64,000 nucleotides of DNA from UTCFX2 sp002050125 (GTDB lineage Bacteria; Chloroflexota; Anaerolineae; Anaerolineales; UBA4823), in NCBI GenBank assembly GCA_027494035.1, contig JAOSJQ010000001.1, positions 3,590,535-3,654,534 on the forward strand, given 5' to 3'. Positions 17,301 through 26,724 of this stretch are shown in pieces. Under the pieces are notes generated by a model, which worked only from the letters and a program-made list of their open reading frames with translations, had not been told where the DNA came from and did not search any database. The translations under genes were made by a program, and so were the position numbers. Positions within the stretch are counted from its first letter, which is position 1. Every line of letters begins with the position of its first letter.

Positions 17301-18713
17301 TCTTCAACCTCGCGGTGTGAATTGAGCAGCGCAGCGTAGTCGGCGGGTGTATCGATATCCTGCAGGTCGTAGGGGGTCATTCCAGGGCAGCCAGGTTGGG
17401 GTGAAACGGCTGAACAACTCCCTGCCTCCAATATCTCCAGTTATCGTAGTCAGAAACTCAAACATGTCGCGATCAAACAGAACCGGATTGGAGCGCCGAC
17501 CATTCACAAGCGGCGCGACAATAGGCGCAAGCTCCAAAGAGTGCAGTTCGACCAGGCTGCGCAACAAACTGACGGGCAATCGGGGCTTATCGACGGGTAA
17601 AAACATCGCTGCGCCAGTTCCTCCAGGGACGGCGCCCAAGCCTGCCTTTATCGATGAAGATTGACCTGTTTCCCAGGCGGCATTGTACACGACCTCGACC
17701 GGAAGCCCGTTTAATGCGTTTTGTACCTCCGTTGCGGCATTGCCCACAACGACAATAACCGGACGCAGACCGCCTGCCAGGGCAGTTTCGGCAGCCAGGC
17801 GCACGAACGGTTTGCCCTGCCATTCCAGGGTTTGTTTCAGCTTACCAAAACGGCGCGAAGCTCCGGCTGCCAGGATCACTCCGGCAACCCGTTCGTGAAC
17901 CGCGATCACCGCCTCGGGTGCAGGGAATTCAACGCTGTCAATCGCCGCGGGGAGATTCGCAATCACTACCGCCTCATAAAAATCCAATAAACTCACAGAA
18001 AGGCTTTTGGCGGCGGATTTTAATTCATCCGTCTGGGCTTGATTGAGGATTAGAATGCGGCGGGCGCTGTTTGGGATGTTCTTCAAACCCCCCTCCGGAT
18101 GGGACAACACTCTCTCAAGATGGGTAACCCCGATGAGAGCACCCGGCTCAAGCCCAGCCAATGCGCCGAACAATTCAGGGCGATGAACCCATTCATCTGT
18201 GAGCGGCTTGCCCAGCCCGGACAAGCCGGCGACAACCGCGACCAGATCGACCCATTCCGGTATCGCCGGTTCGTGACTTGCAGGCGCTTTGAGTGGTCGC
18301 TGGCGCGATCCATCTGCTTCGATGAGCAGTGGAATTCGTGGACCGATCGTCTGCGCTAAACGACCAACCGCCTGCATCGAGAGACCGCCAAAGCGATCCT
18401 GCTTGCTGCGCGTGCCAGTTACCAGGAAAACACCTGGGGTATCTATCTCTGATGCAAAAGAGGGCAGATGATCTCCCTCGAGAATGAAATGCCGGTCTGC
18501 GAAGTTGGCTTGATCGATCCCCAGATGGGTGGTCGTGGTCAAACAGACTGCCGCAGGCGCGTTTAACTCTGCACGAACCAGTTCACGGTCGCTCTTAATT
18601 ACCGGCTTTGTAAATTCACGGGCAAGTTGGAATAACGCCGCTGACTTTCCACCTGCTCCAACCAACGCGGCGCGAGCGCGGTGATCTAAGCGCAAGGCGT
18701 CGATCAAGTGCAT
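17297..18713 (-). CDS. YqeC-MobA/MocA fusion, molybdenum hydroxylase maturation protein, frameshift near 3' end
   Basis: Residues 1 to about 265 are YqeC (selenium-dependent molybdenum hydroxylase accessory protein), with the P-loop-like ALVGAGGKSAALFQLA and LIEADGSRQRPLKAP. From about residue 275 a second domain begins with VAGVILAAGASRRFGKLK, the MobA/MocA NTP-transferase signature, then MFLPVDKPRL. Removing one C from the run at 17372-17376 restores the family ending PWNDPYDLQDIDTPADYAALL and a stop at 17297. The gene ends in a TTGA overlap with a second MocA-like gene and follows yqeB by 1 base. The fusion supports a shared role in modifying the molybdenum cofactor. Confidence 0.85.
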
Positions 18714-18714
18714 C

Positions 18715-19545
18715 TTAGTCCCACAGATGTTTTCTCAATTCCGGGCGCGCCAGTATTGCTTCAAGCACTCCTCCCCCTACTGCCAGCGCTTTCTCGGAAA
18801 CCAGATAACAATAGCGCGGGTCATTGCGCGGATCAAGATCCCCGATCTTCATCTCGCGCTTTACCCGGATCCCAGGATGAATCAATCCCCGCAGCGCGCC
18901 CTGAAACGGCGCATGAATCGGCAGTCCAGAAACCTCGGCAATTTCTTGACCTTCGTCGAGCAAATCCCCGATTTCAGCCCTGGCAATCAAAACGCCGTCC
19001 GACGGCGAACGGATGACCCGTTCATTGCTGAATCCCAGCGATCTTTCCGGCACACCGGTGTCTATTTGTGCGCTCCCTTGCCAGATCACCCTGCCCAACA
19101 GATGTCCGCGATTAGTTTCCACCACCGCGTCGCAGTCATAGCCAGCCGTAAAACCGGGACCCAACCCGACAGTGAACGCCGGCTCATCGAGCCTCTGTCC
19201 AGGAGCAGCTTTGATCATACGCCCATCGACCAGGACAATTGGCGCATCGGTCGGCAGCCTCTGCCGCAACCCCCGCAAAGCGTCCGCCTCCGGATCGACG
19301 ATCACGGCAATGTTGTCTTTGGAGAGAATCGCGAGGGCTTGCTCAACATCTTCAGCCAGGTACGCCGGCGCCCCTTCAACTTCGACTTGTTTTTCAAAAA
19401 CCGCGCTGGCAAATGCTACTTTTCTTCTCACAACCAGCGGTTCTGGTAATTCCAAAAAGATGACCTTTATGCCGCAATGATACAATCTTAGAGCCGCGCC
19501 ACTGGCGAGATCCCCTGCGCCACGAATCACAACTATCATGCTCAT
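18715..19545 (-). CDS. yqeB: YqeB/EF2563-family selenium-dependent molybdenum hydroxylase system protein
   Basis: The 276-residue protein starts with VVIRGAGDLASGAALRLYHC, the Rossmann-like signature of YqeB. The conserved TVGLGPGFTAGYDCDAVVETNRGH (which I see at about residues 125-148), the GVLIA...IGDLLDEGQEIAEV barrel-like segment and GAGDVDPRxD-like GDLDPRNDPRYCY follow. These proteins occur with molybdenum hydroxylases that carry labile selenium; their reaction is not established. It lies directly before the YqeC fusion (1-base gap) in the same operon. Confidence 0.9.
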   Translation of the reverse strand: MSMIVVIRGAGDLASGAALRLYHCGIKVIFLELPEPLVVRRKVAFASAVFEKQVEVEGAPAYLAEDVEQALAILSKDNIAVIVDPEADALRGLRQRLPTDAPIVLVDGRMIKAAPGQRLDEPAFTVGLGPGFTAGYDCDAVVETNRGHLLGRVIWQGSAQIDTGVPERSLGFSNERVIRSPSDGVLIARAEIGDLLDEGQEIAEVSGLPIHAPFQGALRGLIHPGIRVKREMKIGDLDPRNDPRYCYLVSEKALAVGGGVLEAILARPELRKHLWD

Positions 19546-19551
19546 ATTGAT

Positions 19552-20781
19552 TTAATTCTCATATGTTTCCGTAATATTGAAAGTGCGCAACAGTTCCTTG
19601 AACCTGGGGCCCCAGGCAACCAAACGCGACGAAGGCACGCTGCGACCCGTTTCAGCCGCCTGCCAAGCCAGCTCCGCGACACGCGCCGCAGAGTAAGGCT
19701 TGCCCAACCCAGCCGCGTTACACGCCCGTTCATTCAGAAGCCGTTGATCATGTTCAAGCCAGTGGAATAATATCTCCAGTGCATCGACAGGTTTGTTTGC
19801 CAACTCGCCTGCGCCATGTTGAATCAGATAGTTTGCATTGCCAAATTCCTGACCTGGGGTGACATCCACCATCAGGTACGGCAAACCGCAGGCAAGCGAT
19901 TCGGTAACAATCAGGCCTCCCGCTTTTCCGATAATGAGATCCGCGGCCTGCATGAATTGAGGCATTCGATCTACAAAACCATAGATGTGAGTTGCAGTAT
20001 GCCATTCGATTGATGAAAATTCCTGATAAAGCCGCTCATCGCCGCCGGCAACCAGCACGAACTGAAGCTGTAAGCCGGAATGATTCAAGACATGCAAGAA
20101 ACTCGTCAGGTTCCTCACTCGGGCGCTGCCCGCTACCAGCGCCGTTGTCACATTTTGAGCCCAACCCAGCTCAGCCCGAATTTCCGCTTTCGAGCGCTTT
20201 TCTGCCGCAAAAGCCGGGTTCACCGGAATTCCAGTCACGCGCAACACGTCAGGCGTCAAGTTGTTTTCAAGCGCCTCGTGATACGCCTCTTCGGTGGGAA
20301 GCATACAGTAATCCGCGCCCTGATTAAACCAGACCCGATGGACGTTTGTGAGGTCGGTAATCACCGTAATGAAGGGCACCGGGAGCTTCCGCAATGTGAT
20401 ATATGCGTTGAGCGGCGCCATGTAAAACGGGTGCGTGGTTAGAATGACATCCGGTTTGTATTTTTTGAACATTAATCGAATTGTCGAAAAGAGCAGCACC
20501 GTGAAGGCGCTCTCGAGCGCCGCGGACGGCAAAGACGAATCGCTGATCTGATAGTTCAGCTTGTAAAAATCCGGCATTTTGCGCACGATCTTGTCGTAAT
20601 CTGTCTGCGTTTCGCGCAAAAAAGCGGGCGTAATTTTCTCGTCCAACGGGTTATAGATTGTGACATTGCAGCGATCTGCGTACTGCTGCTTCAAGGCGGC
20701 AGCAATTGCATTCGCAGCGCTGCGGTGACCAAAACCCGCATCCGCGGTGAGTATGAGGATATTTTTCACATCCAAATCCAT
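19552..20781 (-). CDS. MGDG synthase/UgtP-like glycosyltransferase
   Basis: This 409-residue GT28-type (GT-B fold) enzyme begins with ILILTADAGFGHRSAANAIA, the signature of monogalactosyldiacylglycerol synthases and processive diacylglycerol glucosyltransferases. The C-terminal donor-binding part includes FVLVAGGDERL and GKAGGLIVTESLACGLPYL (about residues 285-303). It likely makes a glycolipid or other membrane sugar conjugate at the cytoplasmic membrane face. It lies inside the molybdenum hydroxylase operon (6 bases from yqeB, 27 from the hydroxylase gene), an unexpected place; I see no direct functional link. Confidence 0.87.
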   Translation of the reverse strand: MDLDVKNILILTADAGFGHRSAANAIAAALKQQYADRCNVTIYNPLDEKITPAFLRETQTDYDKIVRKMPDFYKLNYQISDSSLPSAALESAFTVLLFSTIRLMFKKYKPDVILTTHPFYMAPLNAYITLRKLPVPFITVITDLTNVHRVWFNQGADYCMLPTEEAYHEALENNLTPDVLRVTGIPVNPAFAAEKRSKAEIRAELGWAQNVTTALVAGSARVRNLTSFLHVLNHSGLQLQFVLVAGGDERLYQEFSSIEWHTATHIYGFVDRMPQFMQAADLIIGKAGGLIVTESLACGLPYLMVDVTPGQEFGNANYLIQHGAGELANKPVDALEILFHWLEHDQRLLNERACNAAGLGKPYSAARVAELAWQAAETGRSVPSSRLVAWGPRFKELLRTFNITETYEN

Positions 20782-20808
20782 CTTAAAAGCCGCCTCGCAA
20801 CGGATTCC

Positions 20809-23049
20809 TCAGGAAAGCTTTCCCAAGCCTCGCAGCACGCGTTCAGGCGTCAATGGGAATTCATTGAACCAGATCCCGGTCGCATCGTGTACCGCCGCAA
20901 CCACCGCCGGCGCAAACGGTAAAAATGGCATCTCCCCCATGCCACGCGCCCCCCATGGCCCAACCGGGTCTGGATACTCTAGAACATAGGGATCGATCTG
21001 ACCCGGCACGTCCAGCACAGTCGGGATCAAGTATGTTGAAAAACGCCCCGTTTGCAAAAAGCCATCTTGCTGAATAAAGTTCTCCATCAGGGTATAACCC
21101 ATCGCCTGAACAACCGCGCCCTGGATTTGTCCGATGACCTGTTGGGGGTTAATTGCCTTGCCAACGTCATCTGCGGTGATCACGTCTACCAATCGGATGT
21201 GTCCGGTTTCTGTATCAACCTCTACGCGCACAGCTTCAGCAACATAGCCATAAGCAAAATTGGGTTCGGATTTTCCGGTTTGTGGATCCAATGGCGTGGT
21301 CCGGGGGGCGCGATATTGATAGTAAGCGATCGCAGGACGCTCTTCGGCATACCACTTTCCGAGCGCCGCTTCGACCGCGCCTTTAACCGCGTTGCCTGCC
21401 ATGAAGGTCATGCGCGAGGCTGAGACGCTTCCCGAATCTCCGGTCACCGTTGTGTCAGAAGTAACCAGGCGCACCCTGGAAAGGGTGACGCCGGCAGCCT
21501 CGGCGGCCGCCTGCCCGATCACCGTATGAACGCCCTGCCCAACTTCGGCTGCGGCATGACTGATAACGACTTCCTCGATTTCAGCCCCGCCTCGAATTTC
21601 TGCCGTAGCCCAACATTGCTCCGGTGCGCCAAACGAGAATCCAACGTTCTTGAATGCGGCTGCGAAGCCCATCCCACATTTCAAGTTCGATCCGCGGTCA
21701 TTTTCGGGGGCGTCTTTACGGCTTCTCTTGATCGCCCTGGCTTGAGATCTGTCATTTGACAGCACCTCCCAGCCAGCTTTCACCGCACACTGCTCAATGA
21801 CTTCCGGCATGGACACGCCTTTTGGCAGCGGCGTACCGACCGATAGTAAATCGCCCTCCCGCAATACATTTTTCAAGCGGATTTCGACCGGATCCATCTG
21901 CAGGGCTTCAGCCAGGCGGTTCATTTGAGTTTCAGCCGCAAATGCGCCTTGGGGACCGCCAAAGCCGCGAAATGCCCCAGTGACCATATTGTTGGTGTAA
22001 ACTGCATAGGCGTCCACTTTTACGTTCGGGATATCATAGGGTCCGGTGCACATCAAGGTGGCGTTGCCAAGCACTTTTGTTGAGGTGTAGGCGTATCCGC
22101 CGCTGTCTGCAACCAGTTCTACCTCTGCCGCGACCAGCTTCCCATCTTTCTTTGCGCCCCAACGTGTGAGTATCCAATATGGGTGGCGTTTGTGGTGTCC
22201 CAGGATCGACTCTTCCCGGCTCCAAATAATTTTTACGGGACGGTTGATGCCGCGTTGAGAAAGCCGCCAGACCGCGAGCGCCAGCACAATCTGGATCGAC
22301 ATATCTTCGCGCCCGCCAAACGCGCCGCCAATTGCCGGATAGATCACCCTGACCTGATCCAAAGGTAAACCCAGCGCGTGCGCGATCTGTTCTTGATCTT
22401 TGTGCGTCCATTGTCCCGCAACGTTCACGGTCACGCGCCCCGCCTCGTCGATATAGCCCAACCCGGCTTCGGGCTGGAGGTATGCATGTTCCTGTACAGG
22501 CGTGCGATATTCACCCTCGATGATGACATCTGCCTCCGCAAATGCAGATTCAACATCCCCTTTACGAATCCGGTAATGGCAAAAGATGTTAGACCCCCGA
22601 TCCGGATGCAGAAGCACTTCGTGATTGTCCCTCGCTTCCAGTGGATCGGTTAGCACGGGCAAGTCTTCATAGTCCACTCGAATTAAATCACGCGCTTTCG
22701 CCGCAATCTCTTCGGTTTCTGCCACAACCAGCGCGATCTGATCGCCAATCCAGCGCACTCTATCGGCAAACGGCTTGGCGGAACCGAGACCACACAACAC
22801 CGGCTGGTCGGGCATGCTCAAACCGTATTCATTTTGGGGGACATCCTTGGCGGTGAACACCGCCAGGACGCCCGGTAAAGCCTCAGCCTGCTCGGTGAAA
22901 ATTCTTTTGATAATCGCGTGCGGGCGGTTAGCAAACAAGATCTTCATATAAGCCTGGTTCGGGAGGTCGAAATCACCCGAATAGCGGGATTCGCCAGTAA
23001 CCTTTCCCAGGGCATCTACGCGCGCAACTGATTTTCCAATTGTTGACAT
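20809..23049 (-). CDS. Xanthine dehydrogenase-family molybdopterin-binding subunit
   Basis: The 746-residue protein has the Ald_Xan_dh_C N-terminal domain (about residues 15-125) and the MoCoBD domain. Cofactor-contacting motifs are GGAFGGRED (about 240), AFRGFGGPQG (about 360) and the active-site Glu segment GARGMGEMPFLPF (about 700). It would hydroxylate a purine, aldehyde or other heterocycle. The FAD and 2Fe-2S partner subunits are not in the window. Neighbouring yqeB and yqeC suggest the selenium-dependent type. ATG at 23049 is chosen because GGAG stands 6 to 9 bases upstream; an ATG 12 bases earlier lacks one. Confidence 0.9.
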   Translation of the reverse strand: MSTIGKSVARVDALGKVTGESRYSGDFDLPNQAYMKILFANRPHAIIKRIFTEQAEALPGVLAVFTAKDVPQNEYGLSMPDQPVLCGLGSAKPFADRVRWIGDQIALVVAETEEIAAKARDLIRVDYEDLPVLTDPLEARDNHEVLLHPDRGSNIFCHYRIRKGDVESAFAEADVIIEGEYRTPVQEHAYLQPEAGLGYIDEAGRVTVNVAGQWTHKDQEQIAHALGLPLDQVRVIYPAIGGAFGGREDMSIQIVLALAVWRLSQRGINRPVKIIWSREESILGHHKRHPYWILTRWGAKKDGKLVAAEVELVADSGGYAYTSTKVLGNATLMCTGPYDIPNVKVDAYAVYTNNMVTGAFRGFGGPQGAFAAETQMNRLAEALQMDPVEIRLKNVLREGDLLSVGTPLPKGVSMPEVIEQCAVKAGWEVLSNDRSQARAIKRSRKDAPENDRGSNLKCGMGFAAAFKNVGFSFGAPEQCWATAEIRGGAEIEEVVISHAAAEVGQGVHTVIGQAAAEAAGVTLSRVRLVTSDTTVTGDSGSVSASRMTFMAGNAVKGAVEAALGKWYAEERPAIAYYQYRAPRTTPLDPQTGKSEPNFAYGYVAEAVRVEVDTETGHIRLVDVITADDVGKAINPQQVIGQIQGAVVQAMGYTLMENFIQQDGFLQTGRFSTYLIPTVLDVPGQIDPYVLEYPDPVGPWGARGMGEMPFLPFAPAVVAAVHDATGIWFNEFPLTPERVLRGLGKLS

Positions 23050-23220
23050 GAATCGCTCCACATTCGTTTGATTATGCCTTTATTTTATAGATGATCCAAT
23101 CAAGTTGGGTAAACCGATTATACCCCGCAATCTTCAGCGGGCATTGGTTCCACAAACAAAAACTGCCGCCCCAGATGCTGTGACAGCAGCTTAATTTACT
23201 CAGGAATAAGATACAACTAT

Positions 23221-23901
23221 TTACTCCGCGATCTTCTCGACTGGCGAAAAGAGTTTGCGTAAATGATCTGCTCCCGCTCGGTTGGTCACCGCTAATACTT
23301 CATCTCCAACTTCAAAAGACGTCATCCCGCTCGGGAGAATTACCTTGCCATCGCGAATGATGGCTGCAATCACGCACTCTTCCCGCAGCCCCAGATCTTT
23401 CAGGGCAATGCCCACTGCATTTGCGCCGGCTGGGATTTTTTCTTCCACCAGAGAATAATCGCCTCTTCTCAGCTTTAGCAGCGTCATCATATCGCCGAGC
23501 GACATCTCTTCCACGATCAAGCTGGCGATCACAGCCGATGCATTCAGTGCAACATCCACGCAGAATTTCTCGTCAAAGAGCCATGCGTTGCGCGGATCGT
23601 TGATCCGCGCGATCGTGCGCCGAACATTGTACTGCTTGCGGGCGGAATAGCAGATGACTAAATTATCTTCATCGGAAGCCGTGCAGGCTACCACAACTTC
23701 AGCTTCCGAGGCGCCTGCATTACCGAGTACCTCCAGTTCGCTGGCATTCCCTTCGAAAATCACTTCTGTCGGCAGTTCGCGGTGCAAGCGTGCCAGAATA
23801 TCTTTGCGTTGTTCAATCACTCGCACTTCGTGGTTTTCTTCCAAGAGCAATTGAGCAAGCTGTGTTCCAGTCCGGCCTCCGCCAGCAATTACGACGAACA
23901 T
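23221..23901 (-). CDS. TrkA-family potassium channel/transport regulatory protein
   Basis: The 226-residue protein is one RCK unit: an N-terminal NAD(H)-binding domain with FVVIAGGGRTGTQLAQLL and the acidic ribose ligand in VRVIEQ, then a TrkA-C domain from about residue 140 (GIALKDLGLREECVIAAIIR). Such proteins gate Trk/Ktr-type K+ transport. It lies 2 bases after a second TrkA-like gene. No TrkH/KtrB membrane partner is in the window. Confidence 0.9.
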   Translation of the reverse strand: MFVVIAGGGRTGTQLAQLLLEENHEVRVIEQRKDILARLHRELPTEVIFEGNASELEVLGNAGASEAEVVVACTASDEDNLVICYSARKQYNVRRTIARINDPRNAWLFDEKFCVDVALNASAVIASLIVEEMSLGDMMTLLKLRRGDYSLVEEKIPAGANAVGIALKDLGLREECVIAAIIRDGKVILPSGMTSFEVGDEVLAVTNRAGADHLRKLFSPVEKIAE

Positions 23902-23903
23902 TT

Positions 23904-24581
23904 TCAGTCCCTCTTCTTCAATTCGGGCTTTTTGTCATCTAATTTCTTACGCAGTTTTTCACTTCCAATATGAGTCGCGCTCACTAGCACAATATCGCCT
24001 TCTCCTAACACTGTATCCCTCTCTGGAAGCATCGCTCGTCCGGCGCGGGTAAGGGCAACCGGTAAACAATCCTTATCTGGCAGCAAGTCCGCGAATGTAG
24101 ATCCATCCCAAGCACGGTCGATCGCGAACTCGTACAACTCAACCTCGCCGTTTCCGGCTGAGAACACCGTATGGGTTTGCTGTTGGTAAAGCAGTTCCTC
24201 GACGCGTTGAGCTCCCCAGCTCGAGGCGCTGACCATCTGGAGACCGAACAGCTCATACATCGAGCGGAAACGGGAATCATAATTGCGAACCGCCACGCTT
24301 GGGACGTTGAATACTGAGACTGCCAGGTGCCCAATTACGGTATTGACCGGATCTGAACTTGTCACCGCCGCCAGCGCGTCAGTTTCTTCGATCCCCGCCC
24401 TGCGCAGCACGTCAAGATTCATCGCATGACCTTCCACGAGCCTGCCGTTGAAATCATCCGGGAGGTTTTGAAAAGCCGCGGAAAACCGATCGACAACGAC
24501 AATGCGATGACCGTTTTGAAAGAGACGGTAGGACAACTCTGCCCCCACCCGTCCACAACCGACAACGATGATGGACATCAT
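23904..24581 (-). CDS. Second TrkA-family regulatory protein
   Basis: It has the same two-domain layout as its neighbour: IIVVGCGRVGAELSYRL for NAD binding, VVVDRF, and a TrkA-C domain from about residue 145 with ERDTVLGEGDIVLVSA. The start ATG overlaps the TAA stop of the zinc peptidase gene, so it is translationally coupled. The paired regulators resemble the two RCK halves of TrkA split into two genes; heteromers are possible but not shown by the sequence. Confidence 0.9.
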   Translation of the reverse strand: MMSIIVVGCGRVGAELSYRLFQNGHRIVVVDRFSAAFQNLPDDFNGRLVEGHAMNLDVLRRAGIEETDALAAVTSSDPVNTVIGHLAVSVFNVPSVAVRNYDSRFRSMYELFGLQMVSASSWGAQRVEELLYQQQTHTVFSAGNGEVELYEFAIDRAWDGSTFADLLPDKDCLPVALTRAGRAMLPERDTVLGEGDIVLVSATHIGSEKLRKKLDDKKPELKKRD

Positions 24582-25288
24582 TAATTTCTTCTCCGACCGC
24601 CCATTCCTGCCACCACGCTGACCCAGTAGAGCAACTGAAGGACCGCTGTGATCAGCGCGGCAACATAGGTCATTGCAGCAGCATTTAGAACGTTGTTTAC
24701 GCCGCGCATCTCATCTTCCCCTGCGATTATTCCAGAGGTAGCCAGCAACTGGCGGGCGCGTCTAGATGCGTTCAGCTCGACCGGCAAGGTTGCCAGGGCA
24801 AAGAGCGCTCCCAGAGAAAAGACGATTACGCCAAGCCAGGCAATTTGAGTAGCCTGGATTAATAACCCGATCACAATCAAGATCCAACCCAGGTACGAGC
24901 CAATGTTGACGGCTGGAACCATCGCGGCGCGCAGGCGCAATGGGAAATATCCTTCCTTATCCTGCATAGCGTGCCCAAGCTCGTGGGCCGCGATCGCCAC
25001 TGCCGCAACGGAATACGAATCATAGACCCCGCTCGATAAACGGAGCACTTTCTGGCGCGGATCATAATGGTCGGTGAGATTTCCCGCTACGCCTTCGACT
25101 TGCACGCCCAACAACCCGCCAGCAGAGATAAGCCGCCGGGCTGCCTCTGCGCCAGTCAAACGGCTGCGCGCCGGGACCTTGCTCCAGCGACTGTAGGCAG
25201 ACTTAACATACCACTGCGCCAGCATCATCAGCAAAAAGGCTGGAAGCATGAACATCATATAACGTGGGTCAAACAAAAATGGGGACAT
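24581..25288 (-). CDS. YugP-type membrane zinc metallopeptidase
   Basis: The 235-residue protein belongs to the Zn_peptidase_2 (YugP) family: an N-terminal membrane helix, VLRLSSGVYDSYSVAAVAIA, the zinc-binding HELGHAMQ (about residue 98), two central membrane helices, and the distal PVELNASRRARQLL segment that supplies a further ligand. It likely acts at the membrane; the substrate is unknown. A GAGAGAAG Shine-Dalgarno precedes the ATG, and TATAAT lies at 25317-25322 on the minus strand, giving a leader of about 22 bases. Confidence 0.9.
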   Translation of the reverse strand: MSPFLFDPRYMMFMLPAFLLMMLAQWYVKSAYSRWSKVPARSRLTGAEAARRLISAGGLLGVQVEGVAGNLTDHYDPRQKVLRLSSGVYDSYSVAAVAIAAHELGHAMQDKEGYFPLRLRAAMVPAVNIGSYLGWILIVIGLLIQATQIAWLGVIVFSLGALFALATLPVELNASRRARQLLATSGIIAGEDEMRGVNNVLNAAAMTYVAALITAVLQLLYWVSVVAGMGGRRRN

Positions 25289-25316
25289 TTTCTTCTCTCA
25301 AATCTCAAACTTGTTC

Positions 25317-25322
25317 ATTATA
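25317..25322 (-). promoter_or_regulatory. -10 element for the peptidase-trkA operon
   Basis: TATAAT on the minus strand, about 28 bases before the ATG at 25288. No good -35 hexamer is visible at the standard distance, which falls inside the upstream gene. Confidence 0.4.
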
Positions 25323-25329
25323 TCAAATG

Positions 25330-26652
25330 CTACGGCGCCTGAGTCGGCGACGGCGAGGTTGCCGTCGGCACCGGCGTCGGCGGAGGGGTCAAATTCTTCA
25401 GCAGAACGTCAATTGCCATTAGCAGTTGCGGGTCAACGTCTTCTGCCAGATCCGTTTCGGAGATCTCGACTGGAAAATCTGGATTCAACCCCTGACCCGC
25501 AATCTGACGGTGATTTGGCGTGAGCCACCTGGCAATCGTAACCCGCACCGCGCCTTGTTGGTCTACCAACTCCGAATAGGTCTGGACAGAGCCTTTCCCA
25601 AAAGAAGTTACGCCCACCAGATACCCGCGCCCGCGATCCTGGATCGCCCCGGCAACGATTTCAGACGCAGAAGCGCTGCCTTGATTAATCAGTACGACCA
25701 TGGGTATCTTGGTTGCAAGTCCGCCGGGTTTTGCCTCAAATGTCTCTGACCTGCCATCGCCATAGACCTCATACATCACCACGCCCTTATCGACAAACTC
25801 CGAAACAACGTCAATCGCGGTATCCAAATAACCGCCGCCGTTGTTGCGCAGATCTAAAATCAACCCCTGCGGATGCTTGGCTAAGAGCTCATCCAGCGTT
25901 GTTCGCAGATCTTTCGTGGTTGCGTCTCCAAATGTATATAACTGCACATAGGCGAGGTTTTGCTCCAGTATCTCGCCGGTAACGGTAGGCACAACGATCG
26001 CTCCACGCGTCACCTCGACATCGAAAGGCTCATCGACGCCCGTGCGCGAAATCGTTAGAATGACGGTTGAGCCGCTGGGTCCCAACACTTTCTGTCGAAC
26101 CGCCTCGCCATCCAAGCCCGTCATATCGACGCCGCCGATCGCGATGATCTTATCGCCCGATTTAAGTCCTGCCTTTTCGGCTGGGGAGCCAGGCATGGGG
26201 CTGATGATGGTGAGATGCTCCTGGGTGGTGTCGACCCAGGCGCCAATACCTTCGTATTCCTCGCCCTGTAAATGGGCGTTGGCAGCTTCGAACATCACGG
26301 GGTCCAGGTATGACGTGTGCGGGTCGCCAAGCGAATCCATCATCCCACGAATCGCGCCCCGCATTAACAGTACATCATCGACGGGTTGATCGACAAAAAA
26401 CTCGTGCACCAGGTCCCAGGCTTGCCAGAATGGGCGAAAAAGTGGAGCCAGTTCTTCCGGGGTTCCATTGTCGAGGGAGGCTGACGACGGGTTGAGCCAG
26501 CCGGCGCTTTGTTCCAGCGCCGGTTTCAACGCGGACGGGAACCAGGCTGGAACTACCATCGTCCGCCCAGTGATGAAGCCAGCAGAAAAGGTGGTGAACA
26601 TCAACAATAATGCCAGCAGAAATACAAAAAGACCTACAAGAAAGTTCTTCAT
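25330..26652 (-). CDS. S41-family C-terminal processing peptidase
   Basis: The 440-residue protein has an N-terminal signal anchor (residues 4-28), an S41 N-terminal helical region, a PDZ domain (about 125-205; SPAEKAGLKSGDKIIAIGG) and the protease core. The catalytic Ser lies in GSASASEIVAGA and the Lys in FGKGSVQT. A Pro/Thr-rich tail of about 20 residues follows. It acts outside the membrane and trims or degrades C termini of exported proteins. The ATG has AGGAG upstream. The IS5 element sits 72 bases before its start and may have separated it from its former promoter. Confidence 0.92.
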   Translation of the reverse strand: MKNFLVGLFVFLLALLLMFTTFSAGFITGRTMVVPAWFPSALKPALEQSAGWLNPSSASLDNGTPEELAPLFRPFWQAWDLVHEFFVDQPVDDVLLMRGAIRGMMDSLGDPHTSYLDPVMFEAANAHLQGEEYEGIGAWVDTTQEHLTIISPMPGSPAEKAGLKSGDKIIAIGGVDMTGLDGEAVRQKVLGPSGSTVILTISRTGVDEPFDVEVTRGAIVVPTVTGEILEQNLAYVQLYTFGDATTKDLRTTLDELLAKHPQGLILDLRNNGGGYLDTAIDVVSEFVDKGVVMYEVYGDGRSETFEAKPGGLATKIPMVVLINQGSASASEIVAGAIQDRGRGYLVGVTSFGKGSVQTYSELVDQQGAVRVTIARWLTPNHRQIAGQGLNPDFPVEISETDLAEDVDPQLLMAIDVLLKNLTPPPTPVPTATSPSPTQAP

Positions 26653-26724
26653 TAATGCTTACTCCTGATATCGCACAAAAACGCGAAAACCCGCCTGGCG
26701 AGAATAAGCTGCCCTTTCTACATT

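Noticed and set aside
20809..23049. Selenocysteine codon in the molybdenum hydroxylase
   Set aside because: No in-frame TGA was present; in this enzyme type selenium is bound as a labile ligand, not as selenocysteine.
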